Of a DNA stretch of 64,000 nt, positions 41,127-49,486 are shown in pieces. How positions within the stretch are numbered: position 1 is the first letter of the stretch; each line of letters starts with the position of its first letter. Both the position numbers and the translations under genes were made by a program. Under the pieces are notes generated by a model that was given only the letters and a program-made list of their open reading frames with translations, was not told the DNA's origin and searched no databases. The stretch is from positions 456,479 through 520,478 of the forward strand of contig NZ_JAOANI010000014.1 in assembly GCF_025318105.1 (NCBI RefSeq), written 5' to 3'. The stretch comes from Venatoribacter pacificus. Its GTDB lineage: Bacteria > Pseudomonadota > Gammaproteobacteria > Pseudomonadales > Oceanobacteraceae.

Positions 41127-42158
41127 ATGGGTGTTTTTGAACGTTTTTTAACCCTGTGGGTGGGCGCCGGTATGGTATTGGGCGTTGTGCTGGGGCTGTT
41201 ATTGCCTGATCTGTTTGCCAGTATTGCAGCGCTGGAAGTGGCGCGGGTGAATCTGGTAGTGGCGGTATTAATCTGGCTGATGATTTATCCGATGATGATT
41301 CAGATTGATTTTTCGGCTATCAAAGACGTTGGCAAAAAACCGCAGGGCCTGCTGCTGACGCTGGTGATTAACTGGCTGATTAAACCGTTCAGCATGGCCT
41401 TACTCGGTTGGTTATTTTTTAAAGTGTTTTTCGCCGGTCTGGTCGATGCTCAGACCGCCAGCGAATACATTGCCGGGATGATTCTGCTCGGAGTAGCACC
41501 CTGTACGGCGATGGTGTTTGTCTGGAGTCAGTTAACCAAAGGCGATGCCAATTACACCCTGGTACAGGTGTCGGTGAATGATCTGATCATGATTTTTGCC
41601 TTTGCGCCGATTGCCGCCTTTTTATTAGGTGTGTCCGATATTCAGGTACCGTGGCAGACACTGTTATTTTCTGTGCTGCTGTATGTCGTTCTGCCATTAC
41701 TGGCTGGGGTACTGACCCGTCAGTGGCTGTCGTCCGATCATCATAGTGAACGTCTCACTCATTTTATGTCAGCGATTAAACCGTTCTCTGTCCTCGGTTT
41801 GATCAGTACTGTGGTGATTCTGTTTGCCCTGCAGGCGCAGACCATTGTCGCCAAGCCTTTTGACATTCTGCTGATTGCTATTCCGCTGATGCTGCAGACT
41901 TATGGCATCTTTTTTATCGCCTATTTTATCGCCCGCAGAATGCGTCTGGCGCATAACATCGCTGCGCCTGCCTGCATGATCGGCACCAGTAATTTCTTTG
42001 AACTGGCGGTTGCAGTGGCCATCTCGCTGTTTGGTCTGCATTCCGGTGCGGCGCTGGCGACGGTAGTGGGCGTGCTGGTGGAAGTGCCGGTGATGTTATC
42101 GCTGGTGGCCTTTGCCAATAAAACCCGTCACTGGTTTCCGGCAACACTTGGTAAATAA
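41127..42158 (+). CDS. Arsenite efflux transporter of the ACR3 family
   Basis: Expels arsenite across the inner membrane. The 343-residue protein has ten predicted membrane helices. LLGVAPCTAMVFVWSQLTKGDANYTL contains, in the portion GVAPCTAM, the conserved Cys of helix 4 essential in Acr3. MIGTSNFFELAVAVAI holds the conserved Glu of helix 9. It follows arsC by three bases. ACR3 is distinct from the ArsB family and does not need the ArsA ATPase, which is absent here. Confidence 0.95.
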   Translation: MGVFERFLTLWVGAGMVLGVVLGLLLPDLFASIAALEVARVNLVVAVLIWLMIYPMMIQIDFSAIKDVGKKPQGLLLTLVINWLIKPFSMALLGWLFFKVFFAGLVDAQTASEYIAGMILLGVAPCTAMVFVWSQLTKGDANYTLVQVSVNDLIMIFAFAPIAAFLLGVSDIQVPWQTLLFSVLLYVVLPLLAGVLTRQWLSSDHHSERLTHFMSAIKPFSVLGLISTVVILFALQAQTIVAKPFDILLIAIPLMLQTYGIFFIAYFIARRMRLAHNIAAPACMIGTSNFFELAVAVAISLFGLHSGAALATVVGVLVEVPVMLSLVAFANKTRHWFPATLGK

Positions 42159-42183
42159 AAACAAAGGTGAATGAGGATAAGCA

Positions 42184-42894
42184 ATGAGCGATTTACCGAA
42201 CCTGATACCGGAGTTATTTAAAGTACCGGCCGCTGACGAATTATTTTCCCGTCAGCCAGCGAGTCATAAGCCGCGGATTCTGCTGCTGTACGGTTCACTG
42301 CGCAGCCGTTCGTTCAGCCGACTGGTGGTGGAAGAAAGTGTGCGTTTATTAGAGGCCATGGGGGCAGAAACTCAGGTATTTAATCCCAGTGGTCTACCGC
42401 TGCCGGACGACTGCGAAGAGAGTCATCCAAAAGTGCAGGAATTGCGTGAGTTGGTAACCTGGAGTGAAAGCATGGTGTGGTGCTCGCCGGAACGCCACGG
42501 TGCCATGACCGGCATTATGAAAGCACAGATTGACTGGATTCCGCTGAACATCGGTGCGGTACGGCCAACCCAGGGTAAAACGCTGGCGGTGATGCAGGTC
42601 TGTGGCGGTTCGCAGTCGTTTAATGCCGTGAATCAGATGCGTGTGTTAGGGCGCTGGATGCGGATGCTGACTATCCCTAATCAATCATCAGTGGCCAAAG
42701 CCTGGGCGGAGTTTGATGATAATGACCGTATGAAACCGTCGCCATATTACGACCGCATTGTCGATGTGCTGGAAGAGTTAGTGAAATTCACGCTGTTAAC
42801 CCGCGATCGCAACGATTACCTGCTTGACCGTTATTCCGAGCGCAAAGAAAGCGCAGAGGAATTAATGAAACGGGTTAATCAACGCTCAATATGA
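42184..42894 (+). CDS. arsH: ArsH organoarsenical oxidase (NADPH-dependent FMN protein)
   Basis: Oxidises toxic trivalent organoarsenicals to less toxic pentavalent forms. The 236-residue protein has the flavodoxin-like FMN loop YGSLRSRSFSRLVVEE and the ArsH-specific WCSPERHGAMTGIMKAQIDWIPL, followed by QVCGGSQSFN. It overlaps the next gene by four bases (ATGA). It completes the arsR-arsC-acr3-arsH set. Confidence 0.95.
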   Translation: MSDLPNLIPELFKVPAADELFSRQPASHKPRILLLYGSLRSRSFSRLVVEESVRLLEAMGAETQVFNPSGLPLPDDCEESHPKVQELRELVTWSESMVWCSPERHGAMTGIMKAQIDWIPLNIGAVRPTQGKTLAVMQVCGGSQSFNAVNQMRVLGRWMRMLTIPNQSSVAKAWAEFDDNDRMKPSPYYDRIVDVLEELVKFTLLTRDRNDYLLDRYSERKESAEELMKRVNQRSI

Positions 42895-43430
42895 ATAACC
42901 ATCGTATAGGCCTCGGCGACGACAACGCCGGTATTCAGGTATTTATCGCCAACCGTCCGCCGCTGGCGGAATACCAGCAGCTGCAAACAATGCAGCCGCT
43001 GAAGCGCGGGGATATTGCCCGTATCGCCAGCGAAACCGGCAACCACTGGCGGAAAATATTTAATGTCTATGCCAAGCTGATCTTTGCCTTGCAGCAGGCC
43101 GGTATTAACGGAGATAACAATCAGGAAGTGTCTGGTTTTACACGCTGGCAGGATCTGCGCGATCAGCAGTTATTGCAGGCGGGCAGTGGACAGGCATTGT
43201 TATTTTCTCCGCCATCGCTGAGCCCTGATAGCACCAAAATCCGTTTATTACTGGCTAAAGGCTATGCCCAGACTCTGGGTTTAAACGCAGAACTGATCTG
43301 GCTGGATAATGACTTCGCGCTGCATAAAGCGTCAGGGCTGGTGCTGTGCCCGTATTTTGATTACCGCCAGTTATCGGACAGTAAAATTCAGCGTTTGGTT
43401 GACTGGTTAAAACAGAGAGCGGAGCGGTGA
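42891..43430 (+). CDS. Unknown protein overlapping arsH, last gene of the ars operon
   Basis: A 179-residue soluble protein that I do not recognise. It starts within the arsH stop (ATGA), so it is almost surely cotranslated. Conserved-looking patches are IANRPPLAEYQQL near the start and GNHWRKIFNVYAKLIFAL in the first third. There is a single Cys (VLCPYFDY), so it has no thiol cluster for arsenic binding. It may be an arsenic accessory protein or an unrelated passenger gene. No terminator is obvious after it. Confidence 0.72.
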   Translation: MNNHRIGLGDDNAGIQVFIANRPPLAEYQQLQTMQPLKRGDIARIASETGNHWRKIFNVYAKLIFALQQAGINGDNNQEVSGFTRWQDLRDQQLLQAGSGQALLFSPPSLSPDSTKIRLLLAKGYAQTLGLNAELIWLDNDFALHKASGLVLCPYFDYRQLSDSKIQRLVDWLKQRAER

Positions 43431-43511
43431 GAAGGTCAGAACGGAGCGATAAGCCGTTCGGGTAGAGGGGTAAGTTGTTCAGGTAGAGGGTCGTGTAGAG
43501 AGGTAAGCCAC

Positions 43512-43715
43512 TCAGGCAATGATGGCAAATAACAGGCAATAAAAAGGGGAGCTGTTGCCCCCCTCACGCATTGCCTTGTTCAGTTGCCGTTTGGCCTGAT
43601 TACGTTTGGCCTTAGTGGTGCTTTCGTGAACACCGCCTTTGCGCATAATGGCTGCACAGGCATGCAGGTTACGCCGAACTGGCTGGCCAGCCAGGGCATT
43701 GGATTTTTTGCTCAT
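43512..43715 (-). CDS. Small basic protein with terminator-encoded C-terminus
   Basis: A 67-residue reading frame from ATG 43715 (GGAGA upstream). The first ~50 residues are basic (MRKGGVHESTTKAKRNQAKR) and resemble small conserved Arg/Lys-rich proteins of gammaproteobacteria in which MRKGGVH is a typical motif. The last ~15 residues are hydrophobic and are coded by a terminator hairpin and the bases after it. This may mean that the original stop codon was lost or shifted. The function is unknown. Confidence 0.55.
   Translation of the reverse strand: MSKKSNALAGQPVRRNLHACAAIMRKGGVHESTTKAKRNQAKRQLNKAMREGGNSSPFYCLLFAIIA
43538..43564 (-). terminator. Minus-strand terminator inside the small gene's 3' end
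   Basis: On the minus strand AGGGGGGC-AACA-GCTCCCCT is followed by TTTTTATT. The 8-bp stem has one G-T pair. It overlaps the coding tail of the gene at 43512-43715. Confidence 0.75.
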
Positions 43716-43972
43716 ATCTGTCTCCGCTGTGTTATTGATCAGGACTTTTCTGTTCAGATCTTTAGACGGCAGTTGCTGCCGCAGCGCTATGATTGCAGAA
43801 AGCCGCTGCAGTTCAATCGTTATCTTTATAAAAACAGAACTTTCCTGCCAGTCCGTCTGGCTCACTGGTAGAACTACTTAGTTTGGCTTGCGGTACGGGT
43901 GTATTCATACCGGGCGTTAATCCGGTTATGCTGACGCATCTTGGTTCTGTTATTTATCTGGAGCGCGGCTGA
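43716..43972 (+). other. Intergenic region, no gene supported
   Basis: About 260 bases between a divergent pair. Reading frames here have no ribosome-binding site or family resemblance. It presumably holds promoters for the small gene and for the DUF599 gene; I see no hexamers that I would defend. Confidence 0.4.
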
Positions 43973-44713
43973 ATGTCGGAAATTGGCTTAATTAACTGGC
44001 TCAGCCTGGCCTGGTTTATCGGTTGCTGGGTGGCGTATACCCAGTTTGCCAAGTACAAGGCGAAAACATCGGCCTCTCTGTCGTCTGTTTTGCATGTGCA
44101 TCGTATTAACTGGATGAGACGATTGCTGCAGCGTGAAGTACGGGTGGGCGATGCTGCATTGTTGGCTAACCTTGAGCGCAACGTGAATTTTTTTGCCTCT
44201 TCGTGTGTACTGATTCTGGCGGGTCTGCTCACAGCGTTAACCGCCGTCGATAAAGTTGAGGGCATGTTGTCCGGAGTCTCGTTCGCGGTGGTCGATACCC
44301 TGCTGGCACTGGAACTGAAAATTCTGACCTTAATTGGCGTGTTTATTTACGCCTTCTTCACTTTTACCTGGTCGATGCGTCAGTTTGGCTTTGCCTCGGT
44401 ACTGGTTGGTGCGGCACCGCTACCGGGTGATGACTCGGTGACCGCTGCAGAGCGTCGCAGTTTTGCGATTTATGGTGCCAAAATCATTGATCAGGCCAGC
44501 CGCAGTTATAACTACGGGTTGCGTTCCTTTTACTTTTCGCTGGCGATTCTTACCTGGTTTATTCACCCCTGGGCCTTTGTCGCTGCTGCTGCGCTGGTTG
44601 TGGTGGTGCTGTATGAGCGGGAGTTTTTATCCAATTCGCTGGAAGCCCTGAAAAAAGTGGAAAACGTGGGTGACAAAGTATTTAAGGACGATAAAGAACT
44701 GTCGCGTTACTAA
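43973..44713 (+). CDS. DUF599 family membrane protein
   Basis: A 246-residue integral membrane protein with four or five hydrophobic segments. NWLSLAWFIGCWVAYTQF begins it, and NVNFFASSCVLILAGLLTAL with YGLRSFYFSLAILTWFIHPW matches the DUF599 family. No function is established. The C-terminus is a charged helix (LEALKKVENVGDK). It is a single-gene unit with a strong terminator behind it. Confidence 0.88.
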   Translation: MSEIGLINWLSLAWFIGCWVAYTQFAKYKAKTSASLSSVLHVHRINWMRRLLQREVRVGDAALLANLERNVNFFASSCVLILAGLLTALTAVDKVEGMLSGVSFAVVDTLLALELKILTLIGVFIYAFFTFTWSMRQFGFASVLVGAAPLPGDDSVTAAERRSFAIYGAKIIDQASRSYNYGLRSFYFSLAILTWFIHPWAFVAAAALVVVVLYEREFLSNSLEALKKVENVGDKVFKDDKELSRY

Positions 44714-44726
44714 AGTTCTATTCATT

Positions 44727-44755
44727 AAAAAAACGCCGCATCTGCGGCGTTTTTT
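44727..44755. terminator. Convergent terminator after the DUF599 gene
   Basis: A 13-bp perfect stem, AAAAAACGCCGCA / TGCGGCGTTTTTT, with a two-base gap. The right arm reaches the stop of the convergent hydrolase gene. Confidence 0.92.
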
Positions 44756-45551
44756 ATGTGTTCTGCCCGTGCGTCTGCTCAAGCCATTCTGCAATATCTG
44801 CGGCAATGGTTTGCCAGCCAGGCTCAGCAATCAGCCAGTGAGCATGGTTAGGGTAGCAGCGATACTCTGCCTGGTCGTAACGGTTGGCGACTTTCTTATT
44901 AATGGCGGCGGGGGTTATATGATCGTCGGCGCCAGATATCACCAGCATCGGCTGTCGCACTTTGCGGTTATCAACCTGGCTGGCCTTATTCCGGTCAAGC
45001 AACCAGAAACCAATTTCGAAGGCGGCACGGCCGCTTTCATAACGCATTTGCTGATAAGCATCCTGTGCTGCGTCATCCGGCAGGCGATTAAACAGGGCAT
45101 AACGTGCCGCCGCCGGAGAGAGTTTGTTCGGTTTTTTCCAGAATCCCCAGCGTGTCATTACACTAAAGAAACTGCGCACAACGGAGGCCGTCAGGCCATG
45201 TACCCCCGCCGGGGATGCCGGGCACAACAATACCGCAGAAACTGCCAATTGGCGCGCACACAGTATTTGCGCCAGCAATCCACCCATTGAGTGACCGATC
45301 AGAATCGGCTGCTGGGGCAGCGTACGGATAAAGGCTTCCAGATCGGCGGCATAGTCGAGCAGGCTGAGTCGGCCAAGCGCTGTGCTTTCGTTGTTCTTAA
45401 TATCATGCAGCCGTAATGCCGGTAGATGGCAGTGGTAGCCGCGCTCGGTGAAAAATTTCCGGTAGGGCTCAAACACCTCTGGCCCGCACCACATGCCGTG
45501 AATAAAAACGATGGGTGGGCGCGGTTCTGCTGCGCTGTGAACGGTTGGCAT
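44754..45551 (-). CDS. Alpha/beta fold hydrolase
   Basis: About 265 residues from ATG 45551 (AGGAA upstream). It has the oxyanion loop VFIHGMWCG, the nucleophile Ser in IGHSMGGLLA (about residue 90), an Asp in ISGADDHITP and His in YPNHAHWLI. The cap region is helical. The fold and triad are clear; the substrate is unknown. No signal peptide is present, so it is cytoplasmic. It is divergent from the FKBP gene. Confidence 0.88.
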   Translation of the reverse strand: MPTVHSAAEPRPPIVFIHGMWCGPEVFEPYRKFFTERGYHCHLPALRLHDIKNNESTALGRLSLLDYAADLEAFIRTLPQQPILIGHSMGGLLAQILCARQLAVSAVLLCPASPAGVHGLTASVVRSFFSVMTRWGFWKKPNKLSPAAARYALFNRLPDDAAQDAYQQMRYESGRAAFEIGFWLLDRNKASQVDNRKVRQPMLVISGADDHITPAAINKKVANRYDQAEYRCYPNHAHWLIAEPGWQTIAADIAEWLEQTHGQNT

Positions 45552-45652
45552 GGTGATATTCCTGTTATTCGACCGAAGGTCATTAAACGGCATGGTACTG
45601 ATGCCGTCCAGTCGCTAGAATGCCCGATTATTTTATTGCTCCGGGAGTTCGT

Positions 45653-46132
45653 ATGCTCAATATTTTGCTGGTAGTGATCATTGCAGGTCTGTTGTTCTAT
45701 GCATTACGTCGTGCCGGTATGGGCAGTGGCAAAAGCGCGGTTGAGAATGTCGCAGCGGGTGCTGAATTTCTGGCGGACAATAAAAAGCAGGATGGCGTAA
45801 AAGAAACCGCATCCGGTCTGCAATATCTGGTACTGAAACCGGGTACTGGTGAAAAACACCCGGGGCCGCGTGACCGCGTGCTGGTGCACTATCACGGCAC
45901 CTTGCTCGATGGTTCTGTATTTGACAGTTCTGTGGAACGTAATGAGCCCATTGCCTTTGGTCTGAATCAGGTTATCCGCGGTTGGACGGAAGGCTTACAA
46001 CTGATGGTAGAGGGCGAAAAAACGCGCTTATTTATTCCGGCCGAGCTGGCTTATGGTAATCAGCGTGCGGGGTCTATTCCGGGCGGTTCGTTACTGATAT
46101 TTGATGTTGAATTATTAAAAATCGAAGGTTGA
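45653..46132 (+). CDS. FKBP-type peptidyl-prolyl isomerase, membrane-anchored
   Basis: A 159-residue protein from ATG 45653 (GGAG upstream). An N-terminal hydrophobic helix (NILLVVIIAGLLFYAL) is a likely signal anchor, placing the domain in the periplasm. The FKBP domain (about 50-158) shows VHYHGTLLDGSVFDSS, VIRGWTEGLQLM and IPAELAYGNQRAGSIPGGSLLIFDVELL in shortened pieces, with the active-site residues present. It acts on Xaa-Pro bonds in protein folding. The next gene begins a few bases after it. Confidence 0.92.
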   Translation: MLNILLVVIIAGLLFYALRRAGMGSGKSAVENVAAGAEFLADNKKQDGVKETASGLQYLVLKPGTGEKHPGPRDRVLVHYHGTLLDGSVFDSSVERNEPIAFGLNQVIRGWTEGLQLMVEGEKTRLFIPAELAYGNQRAGSIPGGSLLIFDVELLKIEG

Positions 46133-46137
46133 AGTTG

Positions 46138-46773
46138 ATGAGAAAAGGATTTCGTAGCGTTTTACTCTGCCTGCTGCTGGCCGGGGCTTCCGGGCTGCAG
46201 GCAGAAACCTCACGGGAATTTCGTGCCACTCATAATGTTGGCATTGACGCAGCATTGTCAGTGCTGTCGCTGCCTTTTCCCGGTGCCAAAGGCGCCGCGC
46301 TGAATATTAACCTCAGTGACCAGTGGCAGCTGGGGCTGTCGTATATGAACAGCGGTTTTGAGGTGAATTTTTCTAAATTGAAACTCGCCGGATTTAAAGA
46401 GCGCCATGCCGGTCTGTTATTGCGCCGTTTTTTTGGCAACAGTTTCAATCTTAGCGGTGGTTATGTTTACCGCACCAATGAAGTTTATCTCGACCCTGAA
46501 GTGTATGGCTTTCCGTTGAGTGAGCACGGAGTGCGCAGCGAAGCTTATGCCCATATGGCGCAGCTGAGCATTGCCAACCACTGGCAGCAGGGGCCATGGA
46601 CACTGGCCGTTGATTGGCTGACGCTGGTGATGCCGGTATCGGGCGAGGTAACCCGCTCGTCTGCCGAACTGGCGGATGAAAATCAGCGTGACGATGTCCG
46701 TCAGGCCGAAAACGTACTCACCTGGTATCCCAATATGGCCGTGTCAACGCTGCGCCTCGGATACATGTTCTGA
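46138..46773 (+). CDS. Exported protein, probable outer-membrane barrel, unknown function
   Basis: A 211-residue protein from ATG 46138 with a signal peptide ending GLQAE. The mature part has alternating strand patterns (WQLGLSYMNSGF, FNLSGGYVYRTNEVYL, STLRLGYMF) and ends in Phe, as outer-membrane proteins do. I do not recognise a family. It directly follows the FKBP gene, a possible periplasmic folding partner, and precedes the peptidase gene by ~20 bases. Confidence 0.68.
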   Translation: MRKGFRSVLLCLLLAGASGLQAETSREFRATHNVGIDAALSVLSLPFPGAKGAALNINLSDQWQLGLSYMNSGFEVNFSKLKLAGFKERHAGLLLRRFFGNSFNLSGGYVYRTNEVYLDPEVYGFPLSEHGVRSEAYAHMAQLSIANHWQQGPWTLAVDWLTLVMPVSGEVTRSSAELADENQRDDVRQAENVLTWYPNMAVSTLRLGYMF

Positions 46774-46792
46774 ACAACAAGGAAAATACACA

Positions 46793-47635
46793 ATGTGGCA
46801 GTGGCTGTTAAATAAACTGGCAATCTGGGCGAAGCCCGAGGTTAAAGCATTACCTGTCTGGCAGCCTGAGTGGTCCGGCTTTTTAGCGGCTCGCGTGGCG
46901 TTTTATCAGCGCCTGGATGAACCGCAGCGTCGGGAGTTTGAACGGCGCTGTCAGTTGTTTCTGGCCACAACTGCGGTTGAGGGTGGGGTTGATGTTGAAG
47001 TAACCGATGAAGATCGCTTGCTGGTTGCCGCCAGTGCTGTCATTCCGGTTTGGGGGTTTCCGGGCTGGCATTATTTTAATGTGCGGGCCGTGTTCTTATT
47101 ACCGGCGGCGTTTAATGCGGAGTTTCAGTGTGGCGCCCCGGATTCGCGTATTACCGGTATGGTCGGTACCGGGCCGATGGTGGGGAAGGTGGCTCTGAGC
47201 AAGCCGGATTTACACGCCGGATTTGCCAATCAAAAAGACAAGCACAATGTGGGTATCCATGAGTTTGTGCACCTGGTGGATATGGCCGACGGTGCGCTGG
47301 ATGGTTTTCCTGAGCGCCTGGAAAATTATCGTACCAGCGATGCCTGGTTCAGTCTGGTGCAGCAAAAAATTGGTGAAATGGAGCAGGACAGAACTGGCAT
47401 ACCGGAATACGGTGCGACCAATCAGGTTGAGTTTTTTGCCGTGGCATCAGAATACTTTTTTGAACGGCCGCAACTGCTGAAAAAGAAACACCCACAGCTT
47501 TATGGGTATCTGAGTGATTTTTATCAGCAGAATCTGGCCGATCTTCAACAGGATGCCGCGCCGCATAAAAACAGTCCGTGCCCCTGTGGCAGTGGTAAAA
47601 AATATAAGCGTTGCTGCATGCCGGCAGGGCGTTAG
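46793..47635 (+). CDS. MtfA-type zinc peptidase (M90) with C-terminal SEC-C motif
   Basis: A 280-residue protein from ATG 46793 (AAGGAA upstream). The zinc site is NVGIHEFVHLVD (HExxH, about 155) with the downstream Glu probably in TNQVEFFAVASEYFF, as in the Mlc titration factor A / M90 family. E. coli MtfA binds the repressor Mlc and has peptidase activity. The last ~20 residues are CPCGSGKKYKRCC, a complete SEC-C zinc-binding motif not found in E. coli MtfA. The target is unknown. Confidence 0.88.
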   Translation: MWQWLLNKLAIWAKPEVKALPVWQPEWSGFLAARVAFYQRLDEPQRREFERRCQLFLATTAVEGGVDVEVTDEDRLLVAASAVIPVWGFPGWHYFNVRAVFLLPAAFNAEFQCGAPDSRITGMVGTGPMVGKVALSKPDLHAGFANQKDKHNVGIHEFVHLVDMADGALDGFPERLENYRTSDAWFSLVQQKIGEMEQDRTGIPEYGATNQVEFFAVASEYFFERPQLLKKKHPQLYGYLSDFYQQNLADLQQDAAPHKNSPCPCGSGKKYKRCCMPAGR

Positions 47636-47689
47636 TAACCCTGCGGATTCTGATGTAGCATGAGCCTTTATTCCTTTCATGGACGGGTT

Positions 47690-48412
47690 ATGCGCACAGG
47701 CCGGTTACTGCTCGCAATGTATGCTTTATTGCCGCTGCTGCTGGTGATGCCGGCACAGAGCGAGCCTATTCGCATGGGCACCTTTGCCATTCCATTGATG
47801 GTGGAGTCGGAAAATCGCGGCGTTTTTATCCGTCTGGCGGAAGCGGTTGCCGAAGAAGCCGGACAGGAATTAAACATTGCATTGTTTCCGACCCAGCGCG
47901 TGCGGGAAGAGTTCGTAGAGCGTCATCTGGATGTGATTTTTCCGGCGATCGACGTCTCTATGAACTCGCCGTACCTGGCAACAACCGCCGTTTACAGTAA
48001 ACGTATTTTTGCTTTTACCCGCACCGCTGATCCGCGGGTTTTAAAAGCCACAGATATGGCCGGAAAACGTGTCGGTTATACCGCCGGGTTCAGTTATTCC
48101 GACGATGTGTTGTCTGTCGCCGGAGCCAGCTATCAGAGCACGATCACCGATCCGCAGAATATTAAAAAACTGTTGGCGGGACGTATCGACGTATTTATCG
48201 GTGATGAGCGTTCCGCGCTGCGGGCCATTGCAGAGCAACAGGCTGACGATCTGGTGCATTACGAGCGTACACAGCCGCTGAGTGAACATCCGGTTTTTTT
48301 CGCTTTTCAGCGTACTCCGCGCGGTAGTGAATTACATCAGCGCTTTAATCAGGCGCTGGCCAGAATGGCCGCCGACGGACGTCTGGCAGCCATTCTTAAT
48401 CAGACACGCTGA
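47690..48412 (+). CDS. Periplasmic solute-binding protein (family 3-like)
   Basis: A 240-residue protein with a signal peptide (RTGRLLLAMYALLPLLLVMPAQS), so it is periplasmic. The fold resembles family 3 amino-acid-binding proteins: FIRLAEAVAEEAG, RVGYTAGFSYSDDVL and IDVFIGDERSALRAIAEQ. No transporter permease lies beside it, so it may serve a distant ABC system or a sensor. An alternative ATG at 47660 would add ten residues; GGACGGG precedes the one chosen. Confidence 0.78.
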   Translation: MRTGRLLLAMYALLPLLLVMPAQSEPIRMGTFAIPLMVESENRGVFIRLAEAVAEEAGQELNIALFPTQRVREEFVERHLDVIFPAIDVSMNSPYLATTAVYSKRIFAFTRTADPRVLKATDMAGKRVGYTAGFSYSDDVLSVAGASYQSTITDPQNIKKLLAGRIDVFIGDERSALRAIAEQQADDLVHYERTQPLSEHPVFFAFQRTPRGSELHQRFNQALARMAADGRLAAILNQTR

Positions 48413-48467
48413 ACTCTCTCAACGCTTAATTGTTCTTCGTCCTCACTCTCCCTGACGCTTACTTTCC

Positions 48468-49016
48468 TCAGCGCTTATTTTCTCGCAGTACCGTCATGCC
48501 AATTTCAATGGTCTGGCTGCTATCACCCAGCCACAGCATGCCATCCTGAATGCTGGCCTGCAGACGCATGGTGCGGCCCGTCAGTTGTTGCAGTTGCTCG
48601 ATGGCGGCCGCATCAAAATCCACCACCTGCAGGTTATTAAAACGCTGACAGCTGTTTTCAACCTGTTGCCACCAAAGTTGAGAAGCGCGCCCGTGGTAGC
48701 CATAAATAATGACTTGCTTCGCCCGGTTACAAGCTTTGCGGATGCGTTTTTCATCGGGCTGGCCGAGTTCAACCCACAGATCAATTTCATCGCTCAATGA
48801 ATGCGCCCATAAGTCCGGCTCGTCATCGGTGCTCAGGCCTTTGGTAAATTCCAGTTGCTCGCTGGCATTGAGGGTAAAGGCTGCGAGGCGAACCATCATC
48901 CGCTCGGTGGTTTCAGACGGATGCTGGGCAATGGTCAGGTTGTAGGTCTGATAATGGTGCCGATCCATATCGGATACATTTAACTCGGCTTTAAAAATGG
49001 TTGCTTTCAGCGCCAT
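48468..49016 (-). CDS. yaeQ: YaeQ family protein
   Basis: A 182-residue protein matching YaeQ over its length. ALKATIFKAELNVSDMDRHHY begins the family pattern (given here in part), and IDLWVELGQPDEKRIRKACNRA holds a PD-(D/E)XK-like core. YaeQ suppresses loss of the transcription factor RfaH in E. coli; the molecular action is unresolved. It is convergent with the binding-protein gene and next to the region before the dehydrogenase operon. Confidence 0.93.
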   Translation of the reverse strand: MALKATIFKAELNVSDMDRHHYQTYNLTIAQHPSETTERMMVRLAAFTLNASEQLEFTKGLSTDDEPDLWAHSLSDEIDLWVELGQPDEKRIRKACNRAKQVIIYGYHGRASQLWWQQVENSCQRFNNLQVVDFDAAAIEQLQQLTGRTMRLQASIQDGMLWLGDSSQTIEIGMTVLRENKR

Positions 49017-49486
49017 GGGACTCGTTGCCAGAAAAAATAAGTGCGTACTCTAATGGTTTCGTCTGCCGACGGCTATGGTTTGGCAGGACGGGGCTCTGCG
49101 CACTTATATTCGATCATGATATTTGCGTTCGCTCTGCTTAGTTTAAAGCGGTCTTTTGCCTTTCTGCCCGAGCGTTTCTCAGCTACATATTCAGAGATGC
49201 TTTAAACATGTTCGTTTTGCCACAAGCAGAATGGCATTTGCCCTGAATGGGCGACGCTCAGGCCAAAAGCCGGAGGTGCTGAATGTCTCGTCAAACCGTT
49301 TTCCGCCCCCGACGGGGATGGATCTGTCTTTGCTGTTATTTCATTCGCAGCGCCTTTGCTGCCAGCGCGCTGCCTGTGCGCCTGCTCACGTCTTCTTCAG
49401 ACGCGGCAGCGACCGATATTCTGATAAGTACAAAACCCCTAACGGACGTAAGCCTGATGAGCGTCTGACTGACGGAGGAAAATGCT
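49017..49486 (+). other. Region upstream of the 2-oxoacid dehydrogenase operon
   Basis: A ~470-base gap. It holds one possible small gene (49283-49468). Other reading frames here lack start signals. No clear promoter or operator is visible. Confidence 0.4.
49283..49468 (+). CDS. Possible small upstream ORF before the dehydrogenase operon
   Basis: A 61-codon frame whose ATG is preceded by GGAGG at six bases, the best ribosome site in the gap. The peptide is Cys-rich near the start (CLCCYFIRS) and resembles no family that I know. Its end is 18 bases before the next gene. It could be a leader peptide or chance. Confidence 0.3.
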   Translation: MSRQTVFRPRRGWICLCCYFIRSAFAASALPVRLLTSSSDAAATDILISTKPLTDVSLMSV

